DNA from: an uncultured Prevotella sp.
GTDB taxonomy: Bacteria; Bacteroidota; Bacteroidia; Bacteroidales; Bacteroidaceae
DNA: 17,704 nt
Reading direction: 5' to 3'
Assembly (NCBI GenBank): GCA_900542795.1
Contig: UQPD01000036.1
Location: 1-17,704 of the forward strand
Both the position numbers and the translations under genes were made by a program. This document shows positions 8,046 through 14,195 of the stretch, piece after piece. How positions within the stretch are numbered: position 1 is the stretch's first letter; each line of letters opens with the position of its first letter. The notes below the pieces were generated by a model. It ran no database searches. It was given only the letters and a program-made list of their open reading frames with translations, and was not told where the DNA came from.

Positions 8046-8205
8046 ACTTAATCCATTCAATAGAATGTAATACTTCGTCCATTCAATAGAATGTAATACT
8101 TCGTCCATTCAATAGAATGTAATACTTCGCCCATTCAATAGAATGTAATACTTTGCCTATTCAATAGAATGTAATACTTCGTCCATTCAATAGAATGTAA
8201 TACTT
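8030..8205. repeat. 26-bp tandem repeat, about seven units
   Basis: Head-to-tail units begin at 8030 (25 bp, divergent), 8055, 8081, 8107, 8133, 8159 and 8185 (cut short at 8205). Five full units are 26 bp long. The shared core is ATTCAATAGAATGTAATACT, followed by a variable TCGTCC, TCGCCC or TTGCCT. Each unit contains CATTC/GAATG arms around AATA. There are no spacers, so it is not a CRISPR array. It fills most of the 264-base gap between ispE and the EFR1-type gene. The gap has no reading frame I can support. Confidence 0.92.
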
Positions 8206-8230
8206 AATACTTAACACTTAATACTTAATA
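8199..8230. repeat. AATACTT heptamer run at the 3' end of ispE
   Basis: Four consecutive heptamers (AATACTT, AATACTT, AACACTT, AATACTT) and a partial fifth run from 8199 up to the stop codon of ispE at 8231-8233. The heptamer also occurs inside each 26-bp unit, so the two repeats overlap and probably share an origin. On the opposite side of ispE there is an inverted counterpart at 9066-9107. Confidence 0.88.
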
Positions 8231-9058
8231 TTATTGTCCCATTTTTTTCACAAACACAAAGTGCTTTTCAAATACACTTTTAGCTTCATCAACGGGGCGG
8301 TCAAAGATGCCGAAGATTGTACTACCGCTACCACTCATGGCAGCATATTCAGCCCCCATATCGTAGAGCGTTTGTTTGATAGCAGCTAATTCAGGGTGAT
8401 TAGGGAATACCGAAGCCTCAAAGTCGTTTACAATCGTATCTTTCCATTCAGCAATAGGACGTTTGATAGCTTCAGCCAAGGGAGTTTCAGCGGGGTGGGG
8501 CACAACATGAGCATAAGCCTCTTTCGTTGATACAAAAACGTCGGGTTTAACCAAAACAATATATTTACCCTTTAGGGAGAGAGCAATGGGACTGAGAATG
8601 TCGCCAATACCTGTAGCATAAGCAGCCCTACTTTTAATGAAAAAGGCACAGTCGGCACCAAACTTAGCTACACGTTGCTCCATATCTTCGGCAGACAAAC
8701 CAAGGTCGAACATTTCGTTCAGTCCACACATCATGGCAGCGGCATCACTACTGCCACCGCCAAGACCAGCTCCCATAGGGATGTTCTTATAAAGAAATAT
8801 GTCTACAGCGGGCAGATTAAATTCTTCTTTCAACGAAAGATATACCTTTACCACTAAATTGTCCTTTGCATCACCTTCAACGGGTTTACCACCAAGGTTG
8901 AGTCTGTAGGGCACATCTTCGTCTTCAATCACTTTAATTTCAAGATTGTCGCGTAAGGGGATAGGGTAGAACACCGTTTCAAGATTATGGTAACCATCTT
9001 CACGGCGTGCCACTACATTCAGTCCAATGTTTATTTTGCAGTTAGGGAGAAGAAGCAT
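8231..9058 (-). CDS. ispE: 4-diphosphocytidyl-2-C-methyl-D-erythritol kinase
   Basis: ATP-dependent GHMP kinase that phosphorylates CDP-methylerythritol in the non-mevalonate isoprenoid pathway. The 275-residue protein has the family motifs in order: CKINIGLNV (residues 7-15) for substrate binding, the ATP-binding glycine-rich loop PMGAGLGGGSSDAAA (94-108), the catalytic Asp in GADCAFF (Asp136), and the C-terminal MSGSGSTIFGIF. The ATG at 9058 gives the expected short N-terminus before NCKIN. It is read divergently from pyrK; a full-consensus minus-strand promoter at 9214-9245 predicts a leader of about 150 bases. The gene is tightly bracketed by heptamer repeats in inverted orientation, with the nearest repeat units only a few bases from the stop codon and start codon. 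The coding sequence itself looks intact. Confidence 0.95.
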   Translation of the reverse strand: MLLLPNCKINIGLNVVARREDGYHNLETVFYPIPLRDNLEIKVIEDEDVPYRLNLGGKPVEGDAKDNLVVKVYLSLKEEFNLPAVDIFLYKNIPMGAGLGGGSSDAAAMMCGLNEMFDLGLSAEDMEQRVAKFGADCAFFIKSRAAYATGIGDILSPIALSLKGKYIVLVKPDVFVSTKEAYAHVVPHPAETPLAEAIKRPIAEWKDTIVNDFEASVFPNHPELAAIKQTLYDMGAEYAAMSGSGSTIFGIFDRPVDEAKSVFEKHFVFVKKMGQ

Positions 9059-9065
9059 GAGTTTT

Positions 9066-9107
9066 AAGTATTAAGTAATAAGTAATAAGTAATAGGTAAT
9101 AAGTAAT
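9066..9107. repeat. AAGTAAT heptamer run in the ispE leader
   Basis: Six consecutive heptamers on the plus strand: AAGTATT, three AAGTAAT, AGGTAAT, AAGTAAT. They begin eight bases from the ispE start codon and lie inside its predicted 5' untranslated region. TTAAGTATTAAGTA at 9064-9077 is the exact reverse complement of 8201-8214 in the run beyond the other end of ispE, so the 5' and 3' untranslated regions of the same mRNA could pair. Confidence 0.88.
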
Positions 9108-9112
9108 ACAAA

Positions 9113-9167
9113 CTATTGCATAGGCAATCAGATAGGCAATCAGAGTTTATTACCAACCTATTGCATA
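9113..9167. repeat. Short repeats in the ispE-pyrK intergenic region
   Basis: ATAGGCAATCAG occurs twice in tandem at 9120-9131 and 9132-9143. CTATTGCATA occurs at 9113-9122 and again at 9158-9167. All lie within the predicted ispE leader. The 278-base gap between ispE and pyrK holds these repeats, the heptamer run and the two divergent promoters; I see no further gene in it. Confidence 0.8.
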
Positions 9168-9213
9168 CCTACTTTTCTTAATCAGTAAAATGAATAGGGG
9201 GTGGAGTTTTTTA

Positions 9214-9245
9214 CAAAATTACGATATTCGCTTGCTTCTACCAAA
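9214..9245 (-). promoter_or_regulatory. ispE promoter (Bacteroidota type)
   Basis: On the minus strand TTTG (9245-9242) and TAATTTTG (9221-9214) are separated by 20 bases, a full match to the Bacteroidota consensus. Transcription would start near 9208, giving ispE a leader of about 150 bases that contains the heptamer run and the 12-bp tandem repeat. Confidence 0.75.
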
Positions 9246-9296
9246 TCTTTCTTCACAAAGTTGCGTAAAACGATGTTATACGCCAAACTTTTTGTG

Positions 9297-9304
9297 TACT
9301 TTTG
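9297..9304 (+). promoter_or_regulatory. Candidate -7 box for pyrK-pyrD
   Basis: TACTTTTG at 9297-9304 matches TAnnTTTG; no clear -33 element is visible about 20 bases upstream. Transcription would begin near 9310, about 27 bases before the ATG at 9337. This argues against the longer reading frame that opens at 9190. Confidence 0.55.
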
Positions 9305-9336
9305 CAAAAACATTAAGAACGTACAATCATCTATTC

Positions 9337-10119
9337 ATGAAAAAATACGTAAACGACCTTCGAGTTTGTGCCGTAGAAATCCCACGTCAGGGCTACGTAT
9401 TGCTAAAACTCACACCCACCAAAGGGTTGCTTCCTGAAATACTTCCTGGACAATTCGTTGAGGTGCAAGTAAAAAATTCGCCTTCCACCTTTCTGCGTCG
9501 TCCCATTTCCGTAAACTTTGTAGATTACGAAGCTAACCAATTGTGGTTGCTCATTCACGTAGTTGGTGAGGGCACACGCCATTTGGCAGAATGTAAGATA
9601 GGCGATACCGTAAATTGCATGTATCCCCTTGGCAATGGCTTTACCATCCCCGAAAGTGACGGACGTAAAATTCTCCTTGTAGGTGGAGGTGTAGGCACTG
9701 CTCCTTTACTTTACTTTGGTAAAATGCTGCGTGAGGCTGGTTGCGAACCCGTATTTTTATTGGGTGGACGCACTGGCGACGACCTTATGCAACTCGACCT
9801 TTTTGAACAATACGGACGTGTGTATGTAACTACAGAAGATGGTTCGAAAGGCGAACGTGGTTTTGTTACCAACCACAGCATATTAACAAAAGAACAATTT
9901 GACGGCGTGTCAACCTGTGGACCTAAACCTATGATGGTAGCAGTGGCACGTTGGGCAACATCAGTAGGTACCCCATGCGAAGCCTCACTCGAGAATCTGA
10001 TGGCTTGTGGACTTGGTGCTTGTCTCTGCTGTGTAGAAAAAATGGCAGATGGTCATAATTTGTGTGTATGTAAAGAAGGACCCGTATTTAATATCAACAA
10101 ACTGTCATGGCTCAGTTAA
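9337..10119 (+). CDS. pyrK: Dihydroorotate dehydrogenase electron-transfer subunit PyrK
   Basis: FAD and [2Fe-2S] subunit that passes electrons from dihydroorotate, via PyrD FMN, to NAD+ in pyrimidine synthesis. I choose the ATG at 9337 (260 residues, usual PyrK length). The frame stays open back to 9190, but those 49 residues lie upstream of the predicted transcription start and do not resemble the family. Motifs: FAD-binding LRRPISV (Arg54-Arg55-Pro56), the nucleotide-binding GGGVGTAPL (117-124), STCGPKPM (192-199), and the cluster segment MACGLGACLCC with Cys224, Cys229 and Cys232. The fourth ligand is probably Cys243 or Cys245. Its last 13 bases overlap pyrD, implying coupled translation of the two subunits in one complex. 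Confidence 0.93.
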   Translation: MKKYVNDLRVCAVEIPRQGYVLLKLTPTKGLLPEILPGQFVEVQVKNSPSTFLRRPISVNFVDYEANQLWLLIHVVGEGTRHLAECKIGDTVNCMYPLGNGFTIPESDGRKILLVGGGVGTAPLLYFGKMLREAGCEPVFLLGGRTGDDLMQLDLFEQYGRVYVTTEDGSKGERGFVTNHSILTKEQFDGVSTCGPKPMMVAVARWATSVGTPCEASLENLMACGLGACLCCVEKMADGHNLCVCKEGPVFNINKLSWLS

Positions 10120-11018
10120 ATGTGAAAATAGGAGGTCTTGACCTCAAAAATCCCGTAATGACGGCCTCAGGCACGTTTGGTTACGGACTCGAATTTGCCG
10201 ATTTCATAGATCTTAATCGTCTGGGCGGCTTTATTGTAAAAGGCACAACCCTTCGTCCGCGCGAAGGCAACGACTATCCCCGTATGGCAGAAACCCCTTC
10301 GGGTATGCTTAATTGTGTGGGATTGCAAAACAAAGGTGTAGACTATTTTTGTGAGCACATTTACCCACAGCTTAAGGACATTGACAGCAATGTCCTTGTA
10401 AATGTGTCAGGCTCTTCGCCCGAGGATTATGCCGAATGCGCAGCACGTATTGATGCGCTCGAAGGCATTCCTGGTATTGAACTTAATATCTCGTGTCCTA
10501 ATGTGAAAGATGGGGGTATGGCATTTGGTGTTACCTGTGAGGGTGCAGCCAGTGTGGTACGTGCTGTGCGTAAGCGTTACAGCAAAACGCTCATCGTAAA
10601 ACTCTCGCCCAATGTCACCGATATCGCTTCAATAGCCAAGGCTGTTGAAGCTGAGGGAGCTGACAGCGTGTCGCTCATCAATACCCTTATGGGTATGAGC
10701 ATAGACATCGAACGCCGTCAGTCGCGTTTGAGCATTGGTACGGGTGGATTGAGTGGGGCTTGTGTTAAACCTGTAGCTCTGCGCATGGTACATCAAGTAG
10801 CTCGTGCTGTCAATATTCCTGTTGTTGGCTTGGGTGGTATTATGAATGCCACAGATGCCATTGAGTTTTTGATGGCAGGTGCCACAGCTATTGAGATTGG
10901 TACAGCCAACTTCATCGACCCCACCACAACAATCCGTGTCATCGATGGCATGAATGAATGGCTCGATAACCACGGAGTAAAAGATGTACACGAGATAATT
11001 GGTTGCTTGGGTCGTTAG
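10107..11018 (+). CDS. pyrD: Dihydroorotate dehydrogenase (NAD+), catalytic subunit
   Basis: Class 1B FMN-containing dihydroorotate dehydrogenase, oxidising dihydroorotate to orotate in the cytoplasm with PyrK. The 303-residue length and the ASGTFGYG opening (20-27) are typical of the type paired with PyrK. Other hallmarks are the FMN-site FIVKGTT (Lys45), MLNCVGLQNKG (68-77), the catalytic-base Cys130 in LNISCPNV, LIVKLSPNVTD, and the phosphate-binding GLGGI and EIGTANF segments. The start overlaps the end of pyrK by 13 bases. A strong hairpin follows at 11063-11106. The use of cysteine rather than serine as base fits class 1. Confidence 0.95.
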   Translation: MAQLNVKIGGLDLKNPVMTASGTFGYGLEFADFIDLNRLGGFIVKGTTLRPREGNDYPRMAETPSGMLNCVGLQNKGVDYFCEHIYPQLKDIDSNVLVNVSGSSPEDYAECAARIDALEGIPGIELNISCPNVKDGGMAFGVTCEGAASVVRAVRKRYSKTLIVKLSPNVTDIASIAKAVEAEGADSVSLINTLMGMSIDIERRQSRLSIGTGGLSGACVKPVALRMVHQVARAVNIPVVGLGGIMNATDAIEFLMAGATAIEIGTANFIDPTTTIRVIDGMNEWLDNHGVKDVHEIIGCLGR

Positions 11019-11062
11019 TAAAGCCCAGTTCTTGATTATTTGAGTAAGAACTAATCAATACA

Positions 11063-11106
11063 TCATGCGCCAGCTTTACCCTGTTTGGGGTGAGGCTGGC
11101 GCATGA
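11063..11106. terminator. Terminator between pyrD and fprA
   Basis: CATGCGCCAGC (11064-11074) pairs with GCTGGCGCATG (11095-11105), with an outer T-A pair. An inner TTTACCCT/GGGGTGA segment extends the stem with a few G-U pairs to a small loop. It is followed by ATTTTCTT on the plus strand and lies between convergent genes, so it may serve pyrD and fprA alike. Confidence 0.8.
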
Positions 11107-11170
11107 ATTTTCTTGATAATTCTATCAAATATTGTGCAGAAAAACTTGTGGATTTTGAATACCTACTTCA

Positions 11171-12343
11171 TTATTTAGCTAATAAACTGCCAAGTTGTCG
11201 GGCTTGTTCTAAGACATCAGCGTTGGCTCCTTGTTTCCATTCCACTGCAGGTTCAACAAGGTCCATCTTCATTTTCTCGTTGTAGGCAGTCATTACTTTA
11301 ACGGCTTGGCTGCTCCAAGTAAATCCACCAAACAAAGCCAAACGGTGTTTGTTGACAACACGACCTTCAAGACGCTTCATTAAATCATCTACAGCGGGGA
11401 AAAGTCCACCATTGTAGGTGGGTCCACCAATAGCTAAGGTGTTGTAGCGGAAAATATCGGTCAGTACAGCAGATAGGGGAGACACACTGAGGTTGTGCAT
11501 AACAATTTTCTTCATACCAGCTTGTGCCGCACCTTGTGCAATAGCTTCAGCCACACGTTCGGTGTTACCATACATAGAACCATAGCAAATAACCAGTCCA
11601 CGTTCGGTTTCGCCCATAGCCAAACGACGATACGTTTCAACTACTTGTGGAATTTGTTCGGTCCAAACAGGACCATGTGTAGAACAGATGGTTTGGATGT
11701 CAACGCCTGCTAATTTTTTAAGTCCAGCTTGTACCATAGCTCCATATTTACCTAAAATAGTGGCGTAATAGCGTTCCATTTCAGGGAAATAGGGCGTAGT
11801 ATCCATTTGTGTGTCGATAACAGCCCCATTTAGTGCACCAAAGCAACCAAAGGCATCACCCGAGAAAAGCATGTGTTCTGTTTCATCATAAGTCATCATG
11901 GTTTCGGGCCAATGCAACATCGGTGTAAGGTAGAATTTGAGTTGGTGATGACCTAACGACAGCGTGTCGCCATCCTTCACCATAAGGTCTGTAGCTGAAG
12001 AAGCCCCATAGAAGCCTTGTACCATATCTAATGTCTTTTTATTACCCACCAATTTAATTTCGGGATAATATTTCTTAATCAAAGCAATGGCACCCGAATG
12101 GTCGGGTTCCATGTGGTTAATGATAAGGTAATTGATAGTACGGTCGCCAATTACAGCACGTATTTTTGCCAAATATTCAGCAAAGAATGCCACATCTACA
12201 GTGTCTACCAATGCCACTGCCTCATCGTCGGCAATGAGGTAAGAGTTGTATGATACGCCTTGGGGTAAGCTCCAAAGACCTTCGAAACGATGTTTTACGC
12301 GGTCGTTTACACCTACGTAATATACTTTTGCTTGAATGTGCAT
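11171..12343 (-). CDS. FprA family A-type flavodiiron protein
   Basis: Cytoplasmic flavodiiron protein expected to reduce O2 to water and/or NO to N2O, protecting an anaerobe from oxidative or nitrosative stress. The 390 residues comprise an N-terminal metallo-beta-lactamase-like di-iron domain and a C-terminal flavodoxin domain starting near residue 249. Di-iron ligands are visible in NHMEPDHSG (His77, Glu79, Asp81), LHWPE (His144), SGDAFG (Asp163) and STHGPVW (His223). The FMN-phosphate loop is YGSMYGNTE (254-262). No rubredoxin or reductase domain is fused, so electrons must come from a separate partner. Transcribed alone, divergently from the ostA-like gene; a palindrome at 12418-12433 lies in the shared intergenic region. 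Which of the two substrates is preferred cannot be read from the sequence. Confidence 0.93.
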   Translation of the reverse strand: MHIQAKVYYVGVNDRVKHRFEGLWSLPQGVSYNSYLIADDEAVALVDTVDVAFFAEYLAKIRAVIGDRTINYLIINHMEPDHSGAIALIKKYYPEIKLVGNKKTLDMVQGFYGASSATDLMVKDGDTLSLGHHQLKFYLTPMLHWPETMMTYDETEHMLFSGDAFGCFGALNGAVIDTQMDTTPYFPEMERYYATILGKYGAMVQAGLKKLAGVDIQTICSTHGPVWTEQIPQVVETYRRLAMGETERGLVICYGSMYGNTERVAEAIAQGAAQAGMKKIVMHNLSVSPLSAVLTDIFRYNTLAIGGPTYNGGLFPAVDDLMKRLEGRVVNKHRLALFGGFTWSSQAVKVMTAYNEKMKMDLVEPAVEWKQGANADVLEQARQLGSLLAK

Positions 12344-12417
12344 AGTTGTTGTGTGGTTTTATTTGAATTTTTGTATTTCGTAATTGTGTCCAAGATAGTG
12401 CAAGGTGAGCGCAGAGA

Positions 12418-12433
12418 TACAAGCTTGCTTGTA
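12418..12433. promoter_or_regulatory. Palindrome between fprA and the ostA-like gene
   Basis: TACAAGC-TT-GCTTGTA has 7-base arms around two bases. The loop is too small for a stable RNA hairpin, so a protein-binding dyad is the more natural reading. It lies about 85-90 bases upstream of the fprA ATG, just downstream of that gene's candidate -7 box. Confidence 0.4.
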
Positions 12434-12466
12434 AGCTTTGCCGAACCGCAGCCTATATTGGCGAAG

Positions 12467-12494
12467 CAAAGTTATATATTTTCGTTTGTACAAA
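12467..12494 (-). promoter_or_regulatory. Candidate fprA promoter
   Basis: TAACTTTG on the minus strand (12474-12467) matches TAnnTTTG. A TTTG lies at 12494-12491, but the 16-base spacing is shorter than the usual 19-21. The leader would be about 115 bases. Confidence 0.45.
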
Positions 12495-12518
12495 TGCAGA
12501 AAATCGATGATTTTTGTG

Positions 12519-12526
12519 TAAGTTTG
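12519..12526 (+). promoter_or_regulatory. Candidate -7 box for ostA-like gene and mutL
   Basis: TAAGTTTG at 12519-12526 matches TAnnTTTG, without a clear -33 element at the normal distance. Transcription would start about 13 bases before the ATG at 12545. This supports the shorter start over the open frame reaching back to 12290. Confidence 0.5.
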
Positions 12527-12544
12527 CACTCTAAAACAAAAACG

Positions 12545-14155
12545 ATGAGAAAAATACTCCTATATATATTATTGTTTACGGCTTGCATGGCTTATGCTTT
12601 GCCCGAACTCAACCGACATCGTAAAAAGCGTACACCCCATGACGAACGCATTGTGTTGAGGCATGCAGACAACTTGCGTTTTTCAGAAAACGAAATGAAT
12701 GGTGCCCAGAGATTGAGTGGCAATGTGGTGTTAGCTCATGCCGGTATGGTGATGCACTGTGACAGTGCAGTGCTTTATGAAGCTTCGCAAACCTTCGATG
12801 CTTATGGCAAGGTAAACATTGTGCAAGGTGATACATTGACATTGAGGGGCGATAGGTTGCACTATAATGGTGAAACTCAGATTGCCGAGATGCGAAAAAA
12901 TGTGGTTATGACACATCGCAAGCAAGTGTTACGTACAGACAGTTTAAACTATGACCGCTTGTATAATGTGGGCTACTATTTTGAAGGTGGCGAATTGATA
13001 GACGGCAAAAATCATTTAACTTCAGACTGGGGAGAGTATCATACCGATACGCGCAAGGCAACGTTTAATTATAACGTGGAATTGAAAAGTCCAAAATTCC
13101 GTTTGGTGTCAGATACACTCCATTACAACACCATCGACAAATGGGCGCAGGTAGTAGGAAAGTCAAACATCTATTCGGGTAACGATCGTATTTACACCGA
13201 AATGGGCTATTACAACACACAAACCGAAAAGGTGCGTTTGTTTAAGGGAACCCGTCTGTTCAATGGTGAGCGCGAAATGAAAGGCGATACCTTATATTAT
13301 AATAAGGCAACAGGTGTGATGGAAGCTTTTAGCAATGTAGAGTGCATTGACCGCAAAAATAAAAACATCCTGACGGGTGATTATGGTTGGTATAATGAGA
13401 AAACGGGCGAAGCAATGGCAACCAAACGTGCTTTAGCTCGCGACTTTTCGCAAGGAAAAGATACACTCTATGTACATGCCGACACATTGCGCATGTATAC
13501 CTATAATATAAAGACCGATTCGGTGTATCGTGTGTTGCATGGTTACTTCCATGCACGTGCTTATCGCACAGATATGCAGATGGTGGCAGACTCTTTGGTG
13601 TTTTCTACGCAGCATAACCATGTAACGCTCTATCGCGACCCTATCATTTGGAGTGATAACCGACAGATAGTAGGTGAGGAAATCAATGCTTTCCTAAACG
13701 ATTCAACCATCGATTCCATACACGTTGACCGTCAGGCTATGATGATAGAGCAAGTAGACTCAGTACACTTTAATCAAGTGGCATCGCAGCAAATGCGTAC
13801 TTACTTTGATGCAGAGGGTAATGTAAAAGAAAATCAAGCCATAGGTAATGTGATGGTAGTGAATTATCCGCTCGAAAAAGACAGTACGGTGCTTTATCAA
13901 AACTATGTAGAAACCTCCATTGCTCGCATGTTTATGCAAAATAAAAAGATGTCTAAGATATGGGCACCTGCTTCGCATGGTTATTTCTATCCTTTAGGTA
14001 TGGCACCTGCTGAGCGTACTCAATTACCTGGTTTTGCTTGGTTTGACTATGTGCGTCCCACTTCGCCCGAGGATGTATTTAATTGGCGCGGAAAGAAGAA
14101 AGGCACGGCATTAAAACCTTCTATCCGTCGTGAAGCTCCCTTACAAAAGCTTTAA
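12545..14155 (+). CDS. OstA-like (LptA/LptD N-terminal domain) exported protein
   Basis: Predicted exported protein of 536 residues with repeated OstA/LptA-type beta-strand units, suggesting a role in LPS transport to the outer membrane or a related envelope task. I start at 12545 because MRKILLYILLFTACMAYA is a clear signal peptide (likely cleavage after AYA, residue 18); the frame is open back to 12290, but those 85 residues overlap the fprA start and precede the predicted promoter. The body opens with VLRHADNLRF and shows recurring blocks such as GNVVLAHAG, GDTLTLRGDRLHYNGE, SDTLHYN, GDTLYYNKATG and ADTLRMYTYN, a pattern typical of OstA domains. E. coli LptA is only about 185 residues, so this is the long Bacteroidota form. 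mutL follows 40 bases downstream in the same direction, probably in one transcript. A lipoprotein reading (FTAC) is less likely. Confidence 0.85.
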   Translation: MRKILLYILLFTACMAYALPELNRHRKKRTPHDERIVLRHADNLRFSENEMNGAQRLSGNVVLAHAGMVMHCDSAVLYEASQTFDAYGKVNIVQGDTLTLRGDRLHYNGETQIAEMRKNVVMTHRKQVLRTDSLNYDRLYNVGYYFEGGELIDGKNHLTSDWGEYHTDTRKATFNYNVELKSPKFRLVSDTLHYNTIDKWAQVVGKSNIYSGNDRIYTEMGYYNTQTEKVRLFKGTRLFNGEREMKGDTLYYNKATGVMEAFSNVECIDRKNKNILTGDYGWYNEKTGEAMATKRALARDFSQGKDTLYVHADTLRMYTYNIKTDSVYRVLHGYFHARAYRTDMQMVADSLVFSTQHNHVTLYRDPIIWSDNRQIVGEEINAFLNDSTIDSIHVDRQAMMIEQVDSVHFNQVASQQMRTYFDAEGNVKENQAIGNVMVVNYPLEKDSTVLYQNYVETSIARMFMQNKKMSKIWAPASHGYFYPLGMAPAERTQLPGFAWFDYVRPTSPEDVFNWRGKKKGTALKPSIRREAPLQKL

Positions 14156-14195
14156 AAAAATCGAACACCTATCTTGAATTCCTTTTTATTATAAA

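Noticed and set aside
8030..8205. CRISPR array
   Set aside because: Units are contiguous with no unique spacers, and no cas gene is in the window.
9190..9336. 49-residue N-terminal extension of PyrK
   Set aside because: It lies upstream of the predicted transcription start, has no family resemblance, and the ATG at 9337 gives normal PyrK length.
11103..11285. Plus-strand reading frame of 60 codons after pyrD
   Set aside because: It starts inside the terminator stem and runs antisense into the 3' end of fprA; no promoter or recognisable protein.
12290..12544. 85-residue N-terminal extension of the OstA-like protein
   Set aside because: It overlaps the start of fprA on the other strand and would bury a clear signal peptide that begins at 12545.
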